Shown: positions 25,674-35,601, numbered from the stretch's first letter. The stretch: 64,000 nucleotides of DNA from CAIQPS01 sp963783835 (GCA_963783835.1 CAWAOX010000013.1:365291-429290); one strand, 5' to 3'. Translations and numbers: made by a program. The notes: a model not told the origin generated them from the letters alone.

Positions 25674-26705
25674 CTACGTGTAGAGCGTGCCGGTGTTGAC
25701 CACCGGGTGCACTTCGGCCTCGCCGCAGAGCACCACCATCAGGTTGCTGACCATGGCCGCCTTGCGCTCGGAGTCGAGTTCCACCACGCCCTTCTCCGCC
25801 AGCTCCCGCAGCGCCATGTCGACCATGCTGACCGCACCGTGCACGATCTTCTGCCGGGCGTCGATGACCGCTTCGGCCTGTTGCCGGCGAAGCATGGCCT
25901 GGGCTATCTCCGGCGCATAGGCGAGATGGGTCAGCCGGGCCCCTTCGACGACCACTCCGGCCAGGGTGAGCCGCTCGTCCAGTTCGGTCTTGAGAGCCTG
26001 GGAGACCTCGTCGACGTTGCTGCGCAGGGTGATCTCGTTCTCTTCGCCGTGGTCGTACGAGTAGGAGCTGGCGAGGTGGCGCAGCGCCGTCTCGCTCTGG
26101 GTATCCACGTAGCGCTCGAAGTCGTCCACGTCGAACACGGCCTGCGCGGTATCCCTTACCCGCCACACCACGACCGCCGCTATCTCCACCGGGTTGCCTC
26201 GCCGGTCGTTGACCTTGAGCTTCTGCATGTTGAGGGTGCGGGCCCGCACCGAGACCTTATAGCGCGGGTACTTCTTGGGCGCGCTGCTTCCCTGGCCCTT
26301 CTTGGTGGCCGCCGCGGCTCCAGCTGCGGCGGCGGCCGCCTCTCCCCGCACGTCGGTCGCCTTGACCGTGGGGCCGTTCGAGTAGAAGGGGTTGCCCCAG
26401 TGGAAGCCTCCCCGGCGCACCGTCCCCTTGTACTGGCCGAACAGAACGAGCACTCGGGTCTCGTTCGGCTCCAGGGCGAAGAAACCGAAACTGAGGATGG
26501 AGCCGACCGTCACGAGCACTATCCCGACGATGACCAGTGCCGCGACGGCGCCGCCGCCCCTGCTTTCGTTGCCTCCCCATACCGCGGCCAGGATGAAGAG
26601 CGCCACTGCGATAGCGAAGATCGCTATGACGACAACGAGCATCAGCCAACCGCTCTTCGCCTTGACCTCCTTCTCGTGGCTCAATACCGTCTGCTGCCCG
26701 TCCAT
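25674..26705 (-). CDS. SPFH/band-7 domain membrane protein
   Basis: 343 residues. Two N-terminal membrane helices (near 19-42 and 53-76) precede the band-7 domain (FALEPNETRVLVLFGQYKG, then KYKVSVRAR-like strand, DTQSETALRHLASSYSYD). An Ala/Lys-rich insert (AAAAAGAAAATKKGQG) lies near residue 130. SPFH proteins form membrane microdomain scaffolds and often associate with proteases. Here the downstream partners are an RHH protein and an aminopeptidase. Confidence 0.85.
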   Translation of the reverse strand: MDGQQTVLSHEKEVKAKSGWLMLVVVIAIFAIAVALFILAAVWGGNESRGGGAVAALVIVGIVLVTVGSILSFGFFALEPNETRVLVLFGQYKGTVRRGGFHWGNPFYSNGPTVKATDVRGEAAAAAAGAAAATKKGQGSSAPKKYPRYKVSVRARTLNMQKLKVNDRRGNPVEIAAVVVWRVRDTAQAVFDVDDFERYVDTQSETALRHLASSYSYDHGEENEITLRSNVDEVSQALKTELDERLTLAGVVVEGARLTHLAYAPEIAQAMLRRQQAEAVIDARQKIVHGAVSMVDMALRELAEKGVVELDSERKAAMVSNLMVVLCGEAEVHPVVNTGTLYT

Positions 26706-26855
26706 GTTCCCTCCTCGATATGTGGCCCCGCGACCGGGGCCGTTATCCCTTGCTTATTTCTTAATATTAATCTGATATCACTCTGGAATCAATAGGCTCA
26801 GCGTCGTCCGGGAGCTACAATCAGGAAGCCGGTCCCGTTCACCCTTGGAGAGGCG
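26706..26855. promoter_or_regulatory. Divergent promoter region of the SPFH and thioesterase operons
   Basis: 150 bp, notably AT-rich (TATTTCTTAATATTAATCTG around 26755-26775). A TACAAT hexamer at 26816-26821 could be the -10 of the rightward operon. No clear -35 is seen. Confidence 0.4.
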
Positions 26856-27350
26856 ATGATGAAGGACTATCCCGTGGTGGTCGACGTCGACGTGCGGTGG
26901 GGAGACATGGACGCGCTCGTCCATGTGAACAACATCGTCTACTTCCAGTACTTCCAGCTCGCCCGGGGAGCCTACCTGCAGAGGATAGGGATGCCGCCCG
27001 CGGGTCCTGCGTGGCACGATTTCGGCTGGGTCATCGGGGCCAACTGCTGCCGCTACAAAGCGCCGGTGACGTTCCCCGATACCCTTGCCGTGGGCGCCCG
27101 GGTGGGAGCGCTCGGCGAGGACCGCATGCTGATGGAGTACCGGGCGGTCAGCACGAAGCTGGACAAAGTGGCCGCCGAAGGAGAGGCCCTGGTCTTCGCC
27201 TACGACTTCGGCGCCGGCCGCAAGACCCGCATCCGCGACGACGTGCGCGACGCGATAGTGGCCCTGGAGGGCCGGGAGTTGCCTCGCGTGCCCCGCGGAG
27301 CCGGCCGCATCAGAAGCGAGGAGTGCGATCTGGCAGACGGGACGGGATGA
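26856..27350 (+). CDS. Hotdog-fold acyl-CoA thioesterase (4-hydroxybenzoyl-CoA type)
   Basis: 164 residues. The signature VDVRWGDMDALVHVNNIVYF holds the catalytic Asp of the 4HBT family. Such enzymes hydrolyse acyl-CoA or acyl-ACP to free acids. It is the first gene of an operon: its stop overlaps the next start (ATGA at 27347). It could supply free fatty acid to the LuxE-like protein downstream, the job LuxD does in luminous bacteria (inference). Confidence 0.88.
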   Translation: MMKDYPVVVDVDVRWGDMDALVHVNNIVYFQYFQLARGAYLQRIGMPPAGPAWHDFGWVIGANCCRYKAPVTFPDTLAVGARVGALGEDRMLMEYRAVSTKLDKVAAEGEALVFAYDFGAGRKTRIRDDVRDAIVALEGRELPRVPRGAGRIRSEECDLADGTG

Positions 27351-27884
27351 GCGGACCGCCGACGATCGAGCTGCGCCCGGAAGAACCGGAAGACGCAACC
27401 GCGATACGAGACCTCCACCGGCTGGCGTTCGGCGGCGACGCGGAGGCCGCCATCGTCGACGCCGTCCGGGAAGCGGATGCGGCCGTGCTGTCGATGGTAG
27501 CGGCAGACTCGGGCGGCGCGGGCCCGGTCGTCGCACACGTCCTCTACACCCGGGTGATGGTGACCTGTCGAGGACGGTGAGGACGTCTCGCTGCTGGGCC
27601 TCGCGCCGGTGGCCGTACTGCCCTCGCATCAGAGCCGGGGGATAGGCACCATCCTCGTCGAGGCGAGCCTGGAGCAGTTGCGGGCCGAGGGCCACCCGGC
27701 CGTCGTGGTCGTCGGCGACCCAGGCTATTACCAGCGCTTCGGTTTTCTGCCCGGCAGCCGCTGGGGTCTGCGCTGGGAGGTGGATGTCCCCGACGAGGCG
27801 TTCATGGCAGCCGAGCTCTCTCCTGGCGCCCTCGCCGGCATCCGGGGGATAGTGCGTTTTCGTCCCGAGTTCACCGAGGAATAA
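27347..27884 (+). CDS. GNAT N-acetyltransferase (YhbS-like), one frameshift
   Basis: The first frame runs MSGPPTIELRPEEPEDATAI to VVAHVLYTRVMVT and breaks near 27565-27572. The next frame gives VEDGEDVSLLGLAPVAVLPS, the acetyl-CoA motif HQSRGIGTILVEASL and YYQRFGFLPGS. Together they form a complete ~178-residue YhbS-like protein. It sits between the thioesterase and the LuxE-like gene with 4-bp spacing or overlap. Confidence 0.75.
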
Positions 27885-27888
27885 GGCG

Positions 27889-29199
27889 ATGCCGGCCCTT
27901 GCCGACTTCTGGTCCATGGGAGAGGCCGAGCGGGAGGAGTCGCTCCTGCGGGGCATCACCGAGTCGCACGCCTACCACTTCGAGCGGAACACCGCCTACC
28001 GAAACACGGTGGCGGCCCGAGGCGTGGGCCCTTGGGTCCGCCCGGACGAGCTTCCCCGGCTGCTCCGCGCCACCTCCCAGGCTTTCAAGTCGTACATCGA
28101 CATCCTGGGCACACCCTTCCCGCAAGACCGGCCGGCGAGTTTTGTGGAGTGGCTGGCCGGGCAGGTGTCGGTCGACCTGCGCCCTCATGAGCACCACTTC
28201 CGCTCACGCTACCGGTCGCTCGAGGGACTGCTCAAGGCGATCGAGCGGGCCTATGCCGGCTCCGGTCTGGAGATGCTCACCTCGAGCGGGACGTCCGGGA
28301 GGACGACGGTGCTCCCCCACGACCGAGCGAGCACCGGCCTCGCCGCCGAGAGCTTCCGCCTCTCCTTCCAGCGTTACCTCGCGATGGACGCCGACAGCGC
28401 CATCTTCATGATGCCCAAGCGCACGCGCGTCGCGCCGGCCCGCATGGCCTGGCACGGCGTGCAGCGGATGGGGCTCACTCCAGACAGGGTGCATTGCACG
28501 ATCCGCTTCCTCGGGCATCCCGACCAGGTGAGAGTAAGGAGGGGACGGACCTACCGGACGGGTTGGCGAGGAGGCGCCGAAAGGCGGGTCTGGCATCCGG
28601 TGATGACCTTTCTCCAAGACCGGTTCGTCGACGCCCAGGCGGTGGAATCCGCTCTATCGCTTCTTGTCCCCGCCGCGGCGCAGGATGAGAAGGTCCTGCT
28701 CCTCGGCAGCCCGACCCAGCTTCACCACATGGCGTCGTTCCTGCTGGACGGCGGGCGCACCATGACTCTCGCCCCTGGGAGCCTGCTGGGCACCGGGGGA
28801 GGCCTGAAGGAGGCGCACGCCAAGGGACCGGCGGAGATACGCGAGGACCTGCAGAGCGCCTTCAGGCTGGCGGACGGAGGACCGGTGCCCATCCGCGACG
28901 TGTACGGGATGGCGGAGGCCAACTGGGCGGCGATGCAATGCTCTCACGGGAACTACCACGTCCCTCCCTGGGTGCACACGGTCACGCTCGGCGACGATGA
29001 GACCTTTCTGAGGGGGGCAAGGACGACCGGGCTGCTCGCGTTCTTCGACCCTTACGGGGGCGGCGAACTGTTCCCCGCCTTCTTCCGCACCGCGGACCGG
29101 GTGACGCTGGTCAGAGAGACCTGCCCGTGCGGGGAGCCCGGAAGCTACCTGGAGGAAGCGTCGATCCAACGCATCGACCTGGGCGGAGATGCGGGATGA
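27889..29199 (+). CDS. LuxE-like acyl-protein synthetase
   Basis: 436 residues of the adenylate-forming LuxE/PaaK-like family. The ATP-binding loop is LTSSGTSGRTTVLPHD (near residue 128), followed by LAPGSLLGTGGGLKE (near 296) and RDVYGMAEANWAAM (near 340). LuxE activates free fatty acids as acyl-AMP and passes them to a cysteine or to the reductase LuxC. A CPCGEPG motif near the C-terminus may be metal-binding or structural. The stop overlaps the LuxC-like start by 4 bp (ATGA at 29196), consistent with the two proteins forming a complex. Confidence 0.88.
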   Translation: MPALADFWSMGEAEREESLLRGITESHAYHFERNTAYRNTVAARGVGPWVRPDELPRLLRATSQAFKSYIDILGTPFPQDRPASFVEWLAGQVSVDLRPHEHHFRSRYRSLEGLLKAIERAYAGSGLEMLTSSGTSGRTTVLPHDRASTGLAAESFRLSFQRYLAMDADSAIFMMPKRTRVAPARMAWHGVQRMGLTPDRVHCTIRFLGHPDQVRVRRGRTYRTGWRGGAERRVWHPVMTFLQDRFVDAQAVESALSLLVPAAAQDEKVLLLGSPTQLHHMASFLLDGGRTMTLAPGSLLGTGGGLKEAHAKGPAEIREDLQSAFRLADGGPVPIRDVYGMAEANWAAMQCSHGNYHVPPWVHTVTLGDDETFLRGARTTGLLAFFDPYGGGELFPAFFRTADRVTLVRETCPCGEPGSYLEEASIQRIDLGGDAG

Positions 29200-31137
29200 G
29201 CCTGGCCGATCCGAACTTGGAGACGGGGGGCAGGAGACGGCGCAAGGGCGCAGGGCGGCGGGGGCGCAGGCGGCGCAACCGCCTGCGCCGGCTTCTGGCT
29301 GCCGGCGGCGCTGCGCGCCCGCCTCGTGACGTCCGGCACCCAGTGGGAGGAGGTCCGCTTCGCCCGAGGGCGTGAATGCGGGACGGAGTGCGAAGCCGAT
29401 GAGGCCGGAGCGGTCGCAGCCCGCTGGCCCCGCCTCACGGGGGCCGAGTGGGCCGAACTGATGTCCGGGCTGCGGGCGGCTCGCGAAAAGGCGCCGCGCG
29501 GAGCGGAGTACTGGGCACGTCTCCAGGCGGCGATGGCGACCGTCGCCCGGCGCGTGGCCGATCCAGCCGATCCCTGCCACCAGGCTCTCCTGCAGGCTCT
29601 TCCCGGCTATACCGGCTATTCGCCGGGCATGATCGCCGCCACCCTTGCCGCACCCGCCGGGTGGGACCTGGAGAAGATGGTCCCCGCCCTCCGCTATCAG
29701 CCCGACAAGGTCTGCGGGGTGCGGTGGCAGAAGATGCCCGGTCTGCCGGGCCGTGTCCGCTTCTTCCCTCGCAAGCCCCTGGACCGGATCGCCGGTCGGG
29801 TACCGGTCGCCTGGGAGATGCCGCTCTATCGGGCCGACGTGAGGCCCCGGTCCGTTCTCGGGTATGCGGACGGCAACGTTCCCGGCGGCGCGCTCATGAT
29901 GGCCATCCTCGCCCTCTCCACGACCCTCCGGGGAGACGCGCCGCTTCCCAGGCCTCTGCCCCCACCGGTGGTGCTCGTGCGCAACTCCAGAAGGGAACCG
30001 ATCCTCGCCCCCCTCGTCCTCTCGGCGATCGAGGAGGTGGACCCGGAACTCGTGTCGATGGTCGCGGCCATGGTCTGGGACCAGGACGACGGCGCCCTGC
30101 AGGAGCAGCTGTTGGGTGAGGCCGACCTGGTGCTGGCGCAGGCCGGTGACGACGTCATCAGCAGGCTCGCCGGTCAGATCGGCTCGACCCCGGGCGAACG
30201 CCGCTTCCATGCTCATGGGAACAAGGTGGGCTTCTCGGTGATAGGCAGGGAAGTCCTCGAGCTCCAGTACAGTGGCGACGCCCTGGGCTGGGCGCCGCCC
30301 GGCGACACCGAGATCATCGACATCGTCGCCCTCCTGGCCGGCCTGGACTCGGCGTTCTGGGACCAGAACGCCCGCCCCTCGTCGCGGGTGCACTTCGTCG
30401 AGCAGGGAGGACCGGCCGACGACCTGCCGGCCGAATACGCCCGGCGGCTGACCACCCGCTTGCGGCAGATCGCGCAGGTCATCCCGAGAGGAGCGTGGCC
30501 GGCCCGCCAACTCCACGACCCGTTCGACCGCTACAAGGCCATGGAGGGATCGGACCGCTGGGGGACGGGGCTTCGGGTCATGTCCGACTACGACGACCCC
30601 TTCGTCGTAGTCCTCGACGGGAGGAGCGACAGCGAGTCCCGCCTCGACCCGAGCGTGTTCGCCTCGCTCGTAGGCGAATGTCAGACCCGAGTGGTGGTCG
30701 TCCGGCCGGTGGAGGACATCATGGAGGTCGCGTGGCGCTATCTGGAGATGCTGCCCCGTGCGTCCCTGCAATCCCTCAGCGTCGCGGTGGGAAGGCCGGG
30801 CGAAGGCCTGACGAAGCAGTTCCTCGATTTCGCCTCCGCGTGCGGCGCCCGGGGCGTCACCGCCATCCGCGTCGTCGGGAGAGGGGCTTTCCCCCAGCCG
30901 GCCTATTCCTGGGATGGGCTACTGCCACTCGATCTTGTCGGCAGACGGCCGTCCGGGTATTTCGCGACCATCGAGTTCGACTCGCCCTTCGAGGAGATGA
31001 TGCAGACCTACCGGGCCCACCTCTCCCGGCTGGCCAAGATCCCCCTCGGTCCCCGGGCCGCAGAAGCCGGCGAAGTGGCTCCGCACCAGGTCCTCGGTCA
31101 CCGATCCCATCAGTACGTGCAGCACCGCGGAGGCTGA
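29196..31137 (+). CDS. LuxC-like fatty acyl-CoA/acyl-protein reductase, N-terminal frameshift
   Basis: The ATG at 29196 begins in one frame, but the recognisable protein (GFWLPAALRARLVTSGTQW onward) is in another, so an indel lies in the G-rich stretch 29220-29300. The main frame covers ~600 residues with SVLGYADGNVPGGALMMAIL (nucleotide/ALDH-type fold), PVVLVRNSRREPILAPLVL and the active-site region DSAFWDQNARPSSRVHFVEQ. LuxC reductases reduce activated acyl groups to aldehydes with NADPH. The usual catalytic Cys in the DQ.AC.S motif is Arg here (codon CGC at 30373), a single-base change from TGC. The 3' end overlaps degraded minus-strand sequence, so the true C-terminus is uncertain. Confidence 0.8.
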
Positions 31138-31418
31138 GTGCCATCACGATCAGGTCGGCGACCAGGCCGAAGAGACTATCGTGGCCCTTTGCCGTAGCCG
31201 CTCGTCCTTCGGCGGCCATCCCTTCTGTCGCCAGCCGGCCACCGCCCCCGATACGTGCTGCCCTGCTCCTCCGTGAACGCGCCTCGTCCCGAGAAAGGCG
31301 GCTCAGGCGCAGGAAGACCGATGCGACCCCCCGACATCTTCGCGAGAGGTCCGGTGTGGGCCACCACCGAGTCGTAGGTAGGATCTCCCTTGAGAGGCAC
31401 CAGTATCCGGTCGTACAT
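31060..31418 (-). pseudogene. Universal stress protein, frameshifted
   Basis: Starts MYDRILVPLKGDPTYDSVVA with an ATGA overlap to the NRAMP stop. Frame changes follow; later pieces VADLIVMAL and VLHVLMGSVTEDLVRS are the usual Usp C-terminal strands in different frames. Usp domains coupled to MntH-like transporters are common. As written it is not translatable as one protein. Confidence 0.65.
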
Positions 31419-32611
31419 CAGAATGAACCTCCCGCGAGAGTGAACAAGAACAGGGTGTTGAGAACGGTGAGCGCCAATGTGGCCACGATGGCGAGGATCC
31501 GCTCGGCCCCCCGGCTGGCGAACTCGCCCATCACCTTCTTGTCGAAGACGAGCACCAGCAGGGGGAGGATCGTCAGGGGCAGCTGTATGGTGAGGGCCAC
31601 CTGGCTGTAGATGAGCACGTGATACGGATCCCCCTCCGGCGATCACCGCCAGAGCGGGGATGGCAAGGACAAAGAGGCCGATGCGGTAGAACTTGGTCCG
31701 GGGATCCTCCGGCCTACCGAGGAACGCCGTGAGTACGTTCACCTCCGCCATGGCCGACGTGAAGCTGGAGCCGAGACCGGCAAACAGCAGGCCGATACCG
31801 AAGAGCAACCTGGCCAGGGACCGGCGAGCGGTTCCAGTGTCGCGGACGCCTGGGGCAGGCTGTCGATACTGATGCCGTGCTCGAAGAAGACGGCGGCCGC
31901 CACGATGACCATGGCCGAGTTGATCATCCAGCCGAGGCCCATGGCGAGCGAGGTGTCGCCGAACTCGAACCGGACCAGTCTTCGCCGCCCTTCGTCGTCG
32001 TGTGGCTGGGGCCGGTTGAGCACGACGTTAGAATGCAGATAGATGTTGTGGGGCATGACGACGGCCCCGAGCATACCGATGGCCAGCTGCGGCTGGCGCT
32101 GTCGAGGTGGGGATGACGGCTCCCCGAGCGGCCGCGGCCCAATCGGGATCCACGAGAGCCAGTTCGATGACGTAGCAGAGGGCGATATCCCTATGAAGGC
32201 CACCACTATCCGCTCGATGGGCCGGTACGCCGGTGGCGATGAGCAGGATCTGGAGCAGGCGGTGATCACGGCGCCGCAAGGAGTGGCAGACCGAACAGCA
32301 CTGAAACCCAGCGCCCCCCCAGCAGTTCGGCGCACGTCGGTGGCGATGCAGGCCACGACGATGCTGCTCCCGAAGAGGGCGGTCCACGGCCGGGAAGAAC
32401 GTTCCGGACATTGTAGGCCAGGCTGTGGCCCGTCACGATCCCCAGCCGGGCCGACATGCTCTGGAAGAGGATCAGCATGAGGTCCCCAGCGTGATGATCC
32501 AGAGCAGCGTGTAGCAGAACTCGCTCCCGCCGGCCAAGTTGGTCGCCCAGTTGCCCGGGTCGATGAAGCCGACGTGACGATGAACGCCGGTCCCAGGTAG
32601 CGCGGAAGTAG
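31418..32611 (-). pseudogene. NRAMP (MntH-like) divalent metal transporter, multiply frameshifted
   Basis: Pieces in all three minus frames assemble an NRAMP protein: YLGPAFIV and GFIDPGNWATNLAGG near 32560, LILFQSMSARLGIVTGHSLA near 32440, GMLGAVVMPHNIYLHSNVVL near 32050, FEFGDTSLAMGLGWMINSAM near 31930, GIGLLFAGLGSSFTSAMA near 31770, and LIYSQVALTIQLPLTILPLL near 31600. At least five frame changes occur. The family would import Mn or Fe with protons. The start cannot be fixed; the gene begins immediately after the M1 peptidase. Dense errors or true decay are both possible. Confidence 0.75.
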
Positions 32612-32614
32612 CGG

Positions 32615-34201
32615 TCAAAAGGAGCAAGCGCCCGAGCCAGACTGTCGCTCCCGGCTCCTCACTCCTGCGCCCCGGGTGTCTGCCGGCAGCGCCGGTAGTT
32701 CCTCCCCGTAGAGCCAGTCGTCGAACAGAGCGTCGAGGTCGGCGGGCGGCACCTGGGGCGCCTCCTCCTTGACCAGGGCGATGAAGTCGGCGGTATCCGC
32801 GTTACCGTATTTGTAGCGCTCGGTCCAGGTACGCAAGATCCGGAAGAAGCTGTCGTCGCCCACCGTGAGCCGAAGGGCGTGAAGGGTCAGAGCGCCTCGC
32901 CGGTACACGCTCGTGCCGAACATGTCGTTCGCCCCGGGCTCGCCCGGAGGCGGCTCTATCGACTTGCTCAGCATCTGCCGGCTCAGCTTCACCTGAGCTT
33001 CCAACGCTTGCAGTCCCTGGTCGTGCTCCAGCCACAGCCAGCTTGCATAGGTGGCGAATCCTTCGTTCAGCCAGATGTCGTCCCACTGCTCGATGGTGAC
33101 GCTGTTCCCGAACCACTGATGGGCCAGTTCGTGCGAGAGGAAGATGGGGCCGACGATCGGATCCGTCATGCGCTCGGTGACGACGTCCCGGCCGAAGAGC
33201 GACAGCGTCTGATTCTCCATGGCTGCGCCGCCGGTATCCGCGTCCGGCACCATGACGCCGTACGCCGCGAAGGGATACGGACCGAACAGACCGGCGAAGT
33301 AGTCGATCACGTCACCTGTGCGCACGAAGGCATCGTGACCGGCCGCCGCCACATCGGTCGCAAAGTAGTTCCTGATGGTCACCCCGCCGGCGGACGTGGA
33401 CGTCTCTGTAGCGAACTGCCCCACGCCGACCGCCGCCAGGTAACTGGCCATCGGCTTGTCCATCTGCCAGGTGAACGTCTGGCCCTCTCCTTCGGCCCTG
33501 GTATCGATCAGGACCCCGTTGGCGGTCGCGGTATATGGCTTGGGCACCGTCAGATGGAACGTATAGACAGCCTTGTCGGCCGGGGTGTCGTTGACCGGGA
33601 ACCAGGTGGCCGCCCCCTGGGGCTCGTCGAGCGTGAAGATGCTGTCGTCCACCTTCTGCCAGCCCATCGCGAAGAGCTTGCTGGAGAGCCCGGTGGGTAC
33701 GCCGGAGTAGGAGATCGCCACCGTGAACCGGTCGTCCTTCCCGAGGATCGCCGGGCTGGTGATCTTCAATTCCTGGCCGTTCCTCTCCCACACCGCCGTC
33801 CCGCCGTCGACCTGGACCCCCGACACGTCAAGGCCCATCAGATCGAGGTAGAAACCGGCAAGGTCCTGCAGCGCCGTCGCGGTGATCACATCGGTCCCCG
33901 CTATCCGGCCGCTCGCCGGGTCTATATCCAGGGATATCTCGTAGCTCTGGACGTCGTAGCCTCCGTTCCCGGCCGAGGGGAAGAACGGGTCCCCAGCGCC
34001 CGGGGAACCGGTGACCGCTTGGGTCGTCGCGCCCGCGCCGCCGCCCGGCGGCTGAGTGCTCGCCGTCTCCTGCGACGTCGCCGGCGGAGTCACGGCTGTC
34101 TGGCCGGACGTGAGCATGCCCCCGCATCCGAGGGCGACCACGGTGATCAGAAGCAACAAGACGATGATGGCCGCCGGCCGGCCTCGTGAGAAACGGCCCA
34201 T
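32615..34201 (-). CDS. M1-family metallopeptidase, lipoprotein
   Basis: About 528 residues from the ATG at 34201 (GGGAGGGG upstream). A hydrophobic leader ends in a lipobox-like LGCGG, then a Thr/Ser-rich linker. The M1 peptidase hallmarks are present: GGAAMENQTLS (exopeptidase motif) and HELAHQWFGNSVTIEQWDD followed by NEGFATYASW (zinc ligands). It is shorter than classic M1 aminopeptidases because the C-terminal helical domain is missing, as in compact secreted forms. It should trim peptides outside the membrane. Confidence 0.9.
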   Translation of the reverse strand: MGRFSRGRPAAIIVLLLLITVVALGCGGMLTSGQTAVTPPATSQETASTQPPGGGAGATTQAVTGSPGAGDPFFPSAGNGGYDVQSYEISLDIDPASGRIAGTDVITATALQDLAGFYLDLMGLDVSGVQVDGGTAVWERNGQELKITSPAILGKDDRFTVAISYSGVPTGLSSKLFAMGWQKVDDSIFTLDEPQGAATWFPVNDTPADKAVYTFHLTVPKPYTATANGVLIDTRAEGEGQTFTWQMDKPMASYLAAVGVGQFATETSTSAGGVTIRNYFATDVAAAGHDAFVRTGDVIDYFAGLFGPYPFAAYGVMVPDADTGGAAMENQTLSLFGRDVVTERMTDPIVGPIFLSHELAHQWFGNSVTIEQWDDIWLNEGFATYASWLWLEHDQGLQALEAQVKLSRQMLSKSIEPPPGEPGANDMFGTSVYRRGALTLHALRLTVGDDSFFRILRTWTERYKYGNADTADFIALVKEEAPQVPPADLDALFDDWLYGEELPALPADTRGAGVRSRERQSGSGACSF

Positions 34202-34226
34202 ATCCCCTCCCGGTCGCACTCCCAGA

Positions 34227-35510
34227 TTACCCTGGTTCCGCGCGATCCTCCATATCCATACCGTCGTCGGGGCCCTTGCCTGGCTTGACGAAGTCGACAG
34301 CTCCGTTGCGGCGGATGTAGACGATGCCGGCCACGACGCCGATCGCGCACAGAGCGGCCATGATCAGCACCATCGCGGACACGCCGACCGACTCGGCCAG
34401 TTGCCCCATGACGTACGCGCCGATCGGCGTGGTCCCCACGAAGAGGAGGGCGTAGATCCCCATGATCCTCCCCCGCATGTGTCCGGGCACCGCCAACTGC
34501 AGCCGGGTGTTCGCGGTGGTCATGAACAGTACCCCCGCGATCCCCATGGCGAACATCAGGACGACGGTCAACGGGATCCACTGAGAGAGCCCCGTGGCGG
34601 CGAGCATCACCACGAAGACGACGGCCGAGACAAGCAGAAGGCGCTGGGTCGGCCTTCCCCGGTAGGCGACGAACAGGCCGGCGACGACGGCGCCGATGCC
34701 CATGGAGGTGGTCAGGAGAGCGAGGGTGGTGGCCCCCGCGTCGAGTATGTATTTGGTCACCAACGGAGTGAGCGTGGTGAAGTTGTACCCGAAGGCGCCG
34801 AGGGCGCCCATCACGATCAGGATGGTCATCACATGCGGGGAGGCGCGCGCGTAGCGCAGGCCCTCGCGCACCTGCGTGAGCGCACGCTCCCGGGGCAGAC
34901 GGGGCACCAGGTGAAGTTCGCTGACCCGCATGGCCAGGAGCGCGATGATGACGGCCAGGAAACTGACCGCGTTCAGGAAGAAGCACGCGGCGATGCCGAC
35001 AGCCGTGATCACAACCGCGCCTATCGCGGGTCCGACGATCCGGGCCGCGTTGAACTGTGTGGAGTTGAGAGCGATGGCGTTGGAGAGGTCCTTCGTCCCC
35101 ACCATCTCGGGGACGAACGCCTGGCGGGTCGGGCCTTCCACCGCGTCGATCATCCCGCGCACGAAGGCGAGCCCGTAGATGATGCCGACCGTGATGAGCT
35201 CGGTGGAGGTGAGTACGGCGAGGATGAGAGCCACGATGAGTTGGCCCACCTCGCAGTAGATCATCGCCCTGCGTTTTCGCATCCGGTCGGCGAGTACCCC
35301 GCCGTAGAGGGAGAAGAACAGGGACGGAAGGAAGCGGATGGCCATGGTCAGACCCAGCGCTACCGGCGAGTTGGTGAGGCTCAGCACCAGCCAACTGAGG
35401 GCGAGATCCTGCATCCAGGTCCCGGCCAGAGAGACGAACTGGCCGAACCAGAAGAGCCGGTAGTTGCGGTTGCGCAGCGAGCGGAAGCCATGGAAGAAGC
35501 TGGTCATCAA
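34227..35510 (-). CDS. MFS transporter (MFS_3/EntS-like)
   Basis: 427 residues with about twelve membrane segments. It starts FRSLRNRNYRLFWFGQFVSL, the typical opening of the MFS_3 efflux group, and carries YGGVLADRMRKRRAM (motif A) and PTRQAFVPEMV. Likely an exporter of small molecules; the substrate is unknown. Confidence 0.88.
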   Translation of the reverse strand: MMTSFFHGFRSLRNRNYRLFWFGQFVSLAGTWMQDLALSWLVLSLTNSPVALGLTMAIRFLPSLFFSLYGGVLADRMRKRRAMIYCEVGQLIVALILAVLTSTELITVGIIYGLAFVRGMIDAVEGPTRQAFVPEMVGTKDLSNAIALNSTQFNAARIVGPAIGAVVITAVGIAACFFLNAVSFLAVIIALLAMRVSELHLVPRLPRERALTQVREGLRYARASPHVMTILIVMGALGAFGYNFTTLTPLVTKYILDAGATTLALLTTSMGIGAVVAGLFVAYRGRPTQRLLLVSAVVFVVMLAATGLSQWIPLTVVLMFAMGIAGVLFMTTANTRLQLAVPGHMRGRIMGIYALLFVGTTPIGAYVMGQLAESVGVSAMVLIMAALCAIGVVAGIVYIRRNGAVDFVKPGKGPDDGMDMEDRAEPG

Positions 35511-35601
35511 CGGGATTATACCCGGGGCCTGGGCGCCCGGGGCCGGCAGGCGGGGGCGGCTCAGGTCGCCGGCACACGCTCAGTTCGGGGCTCAGGCAAC
35601 C

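Noticed and set aside
27347..27884. Two separate small acetyltransferase genes
   Set aside because: The two halves form one continuous GNAT domain when one frame break is corrected, and the second half has no ribosome binding site.
28654..30771. A 705-codon minus-strand frame opposite the LuxE/LuxC genes
   Set aside because: Low-complexity His/Arg/Pro composition and antisense to conserved enzymes.
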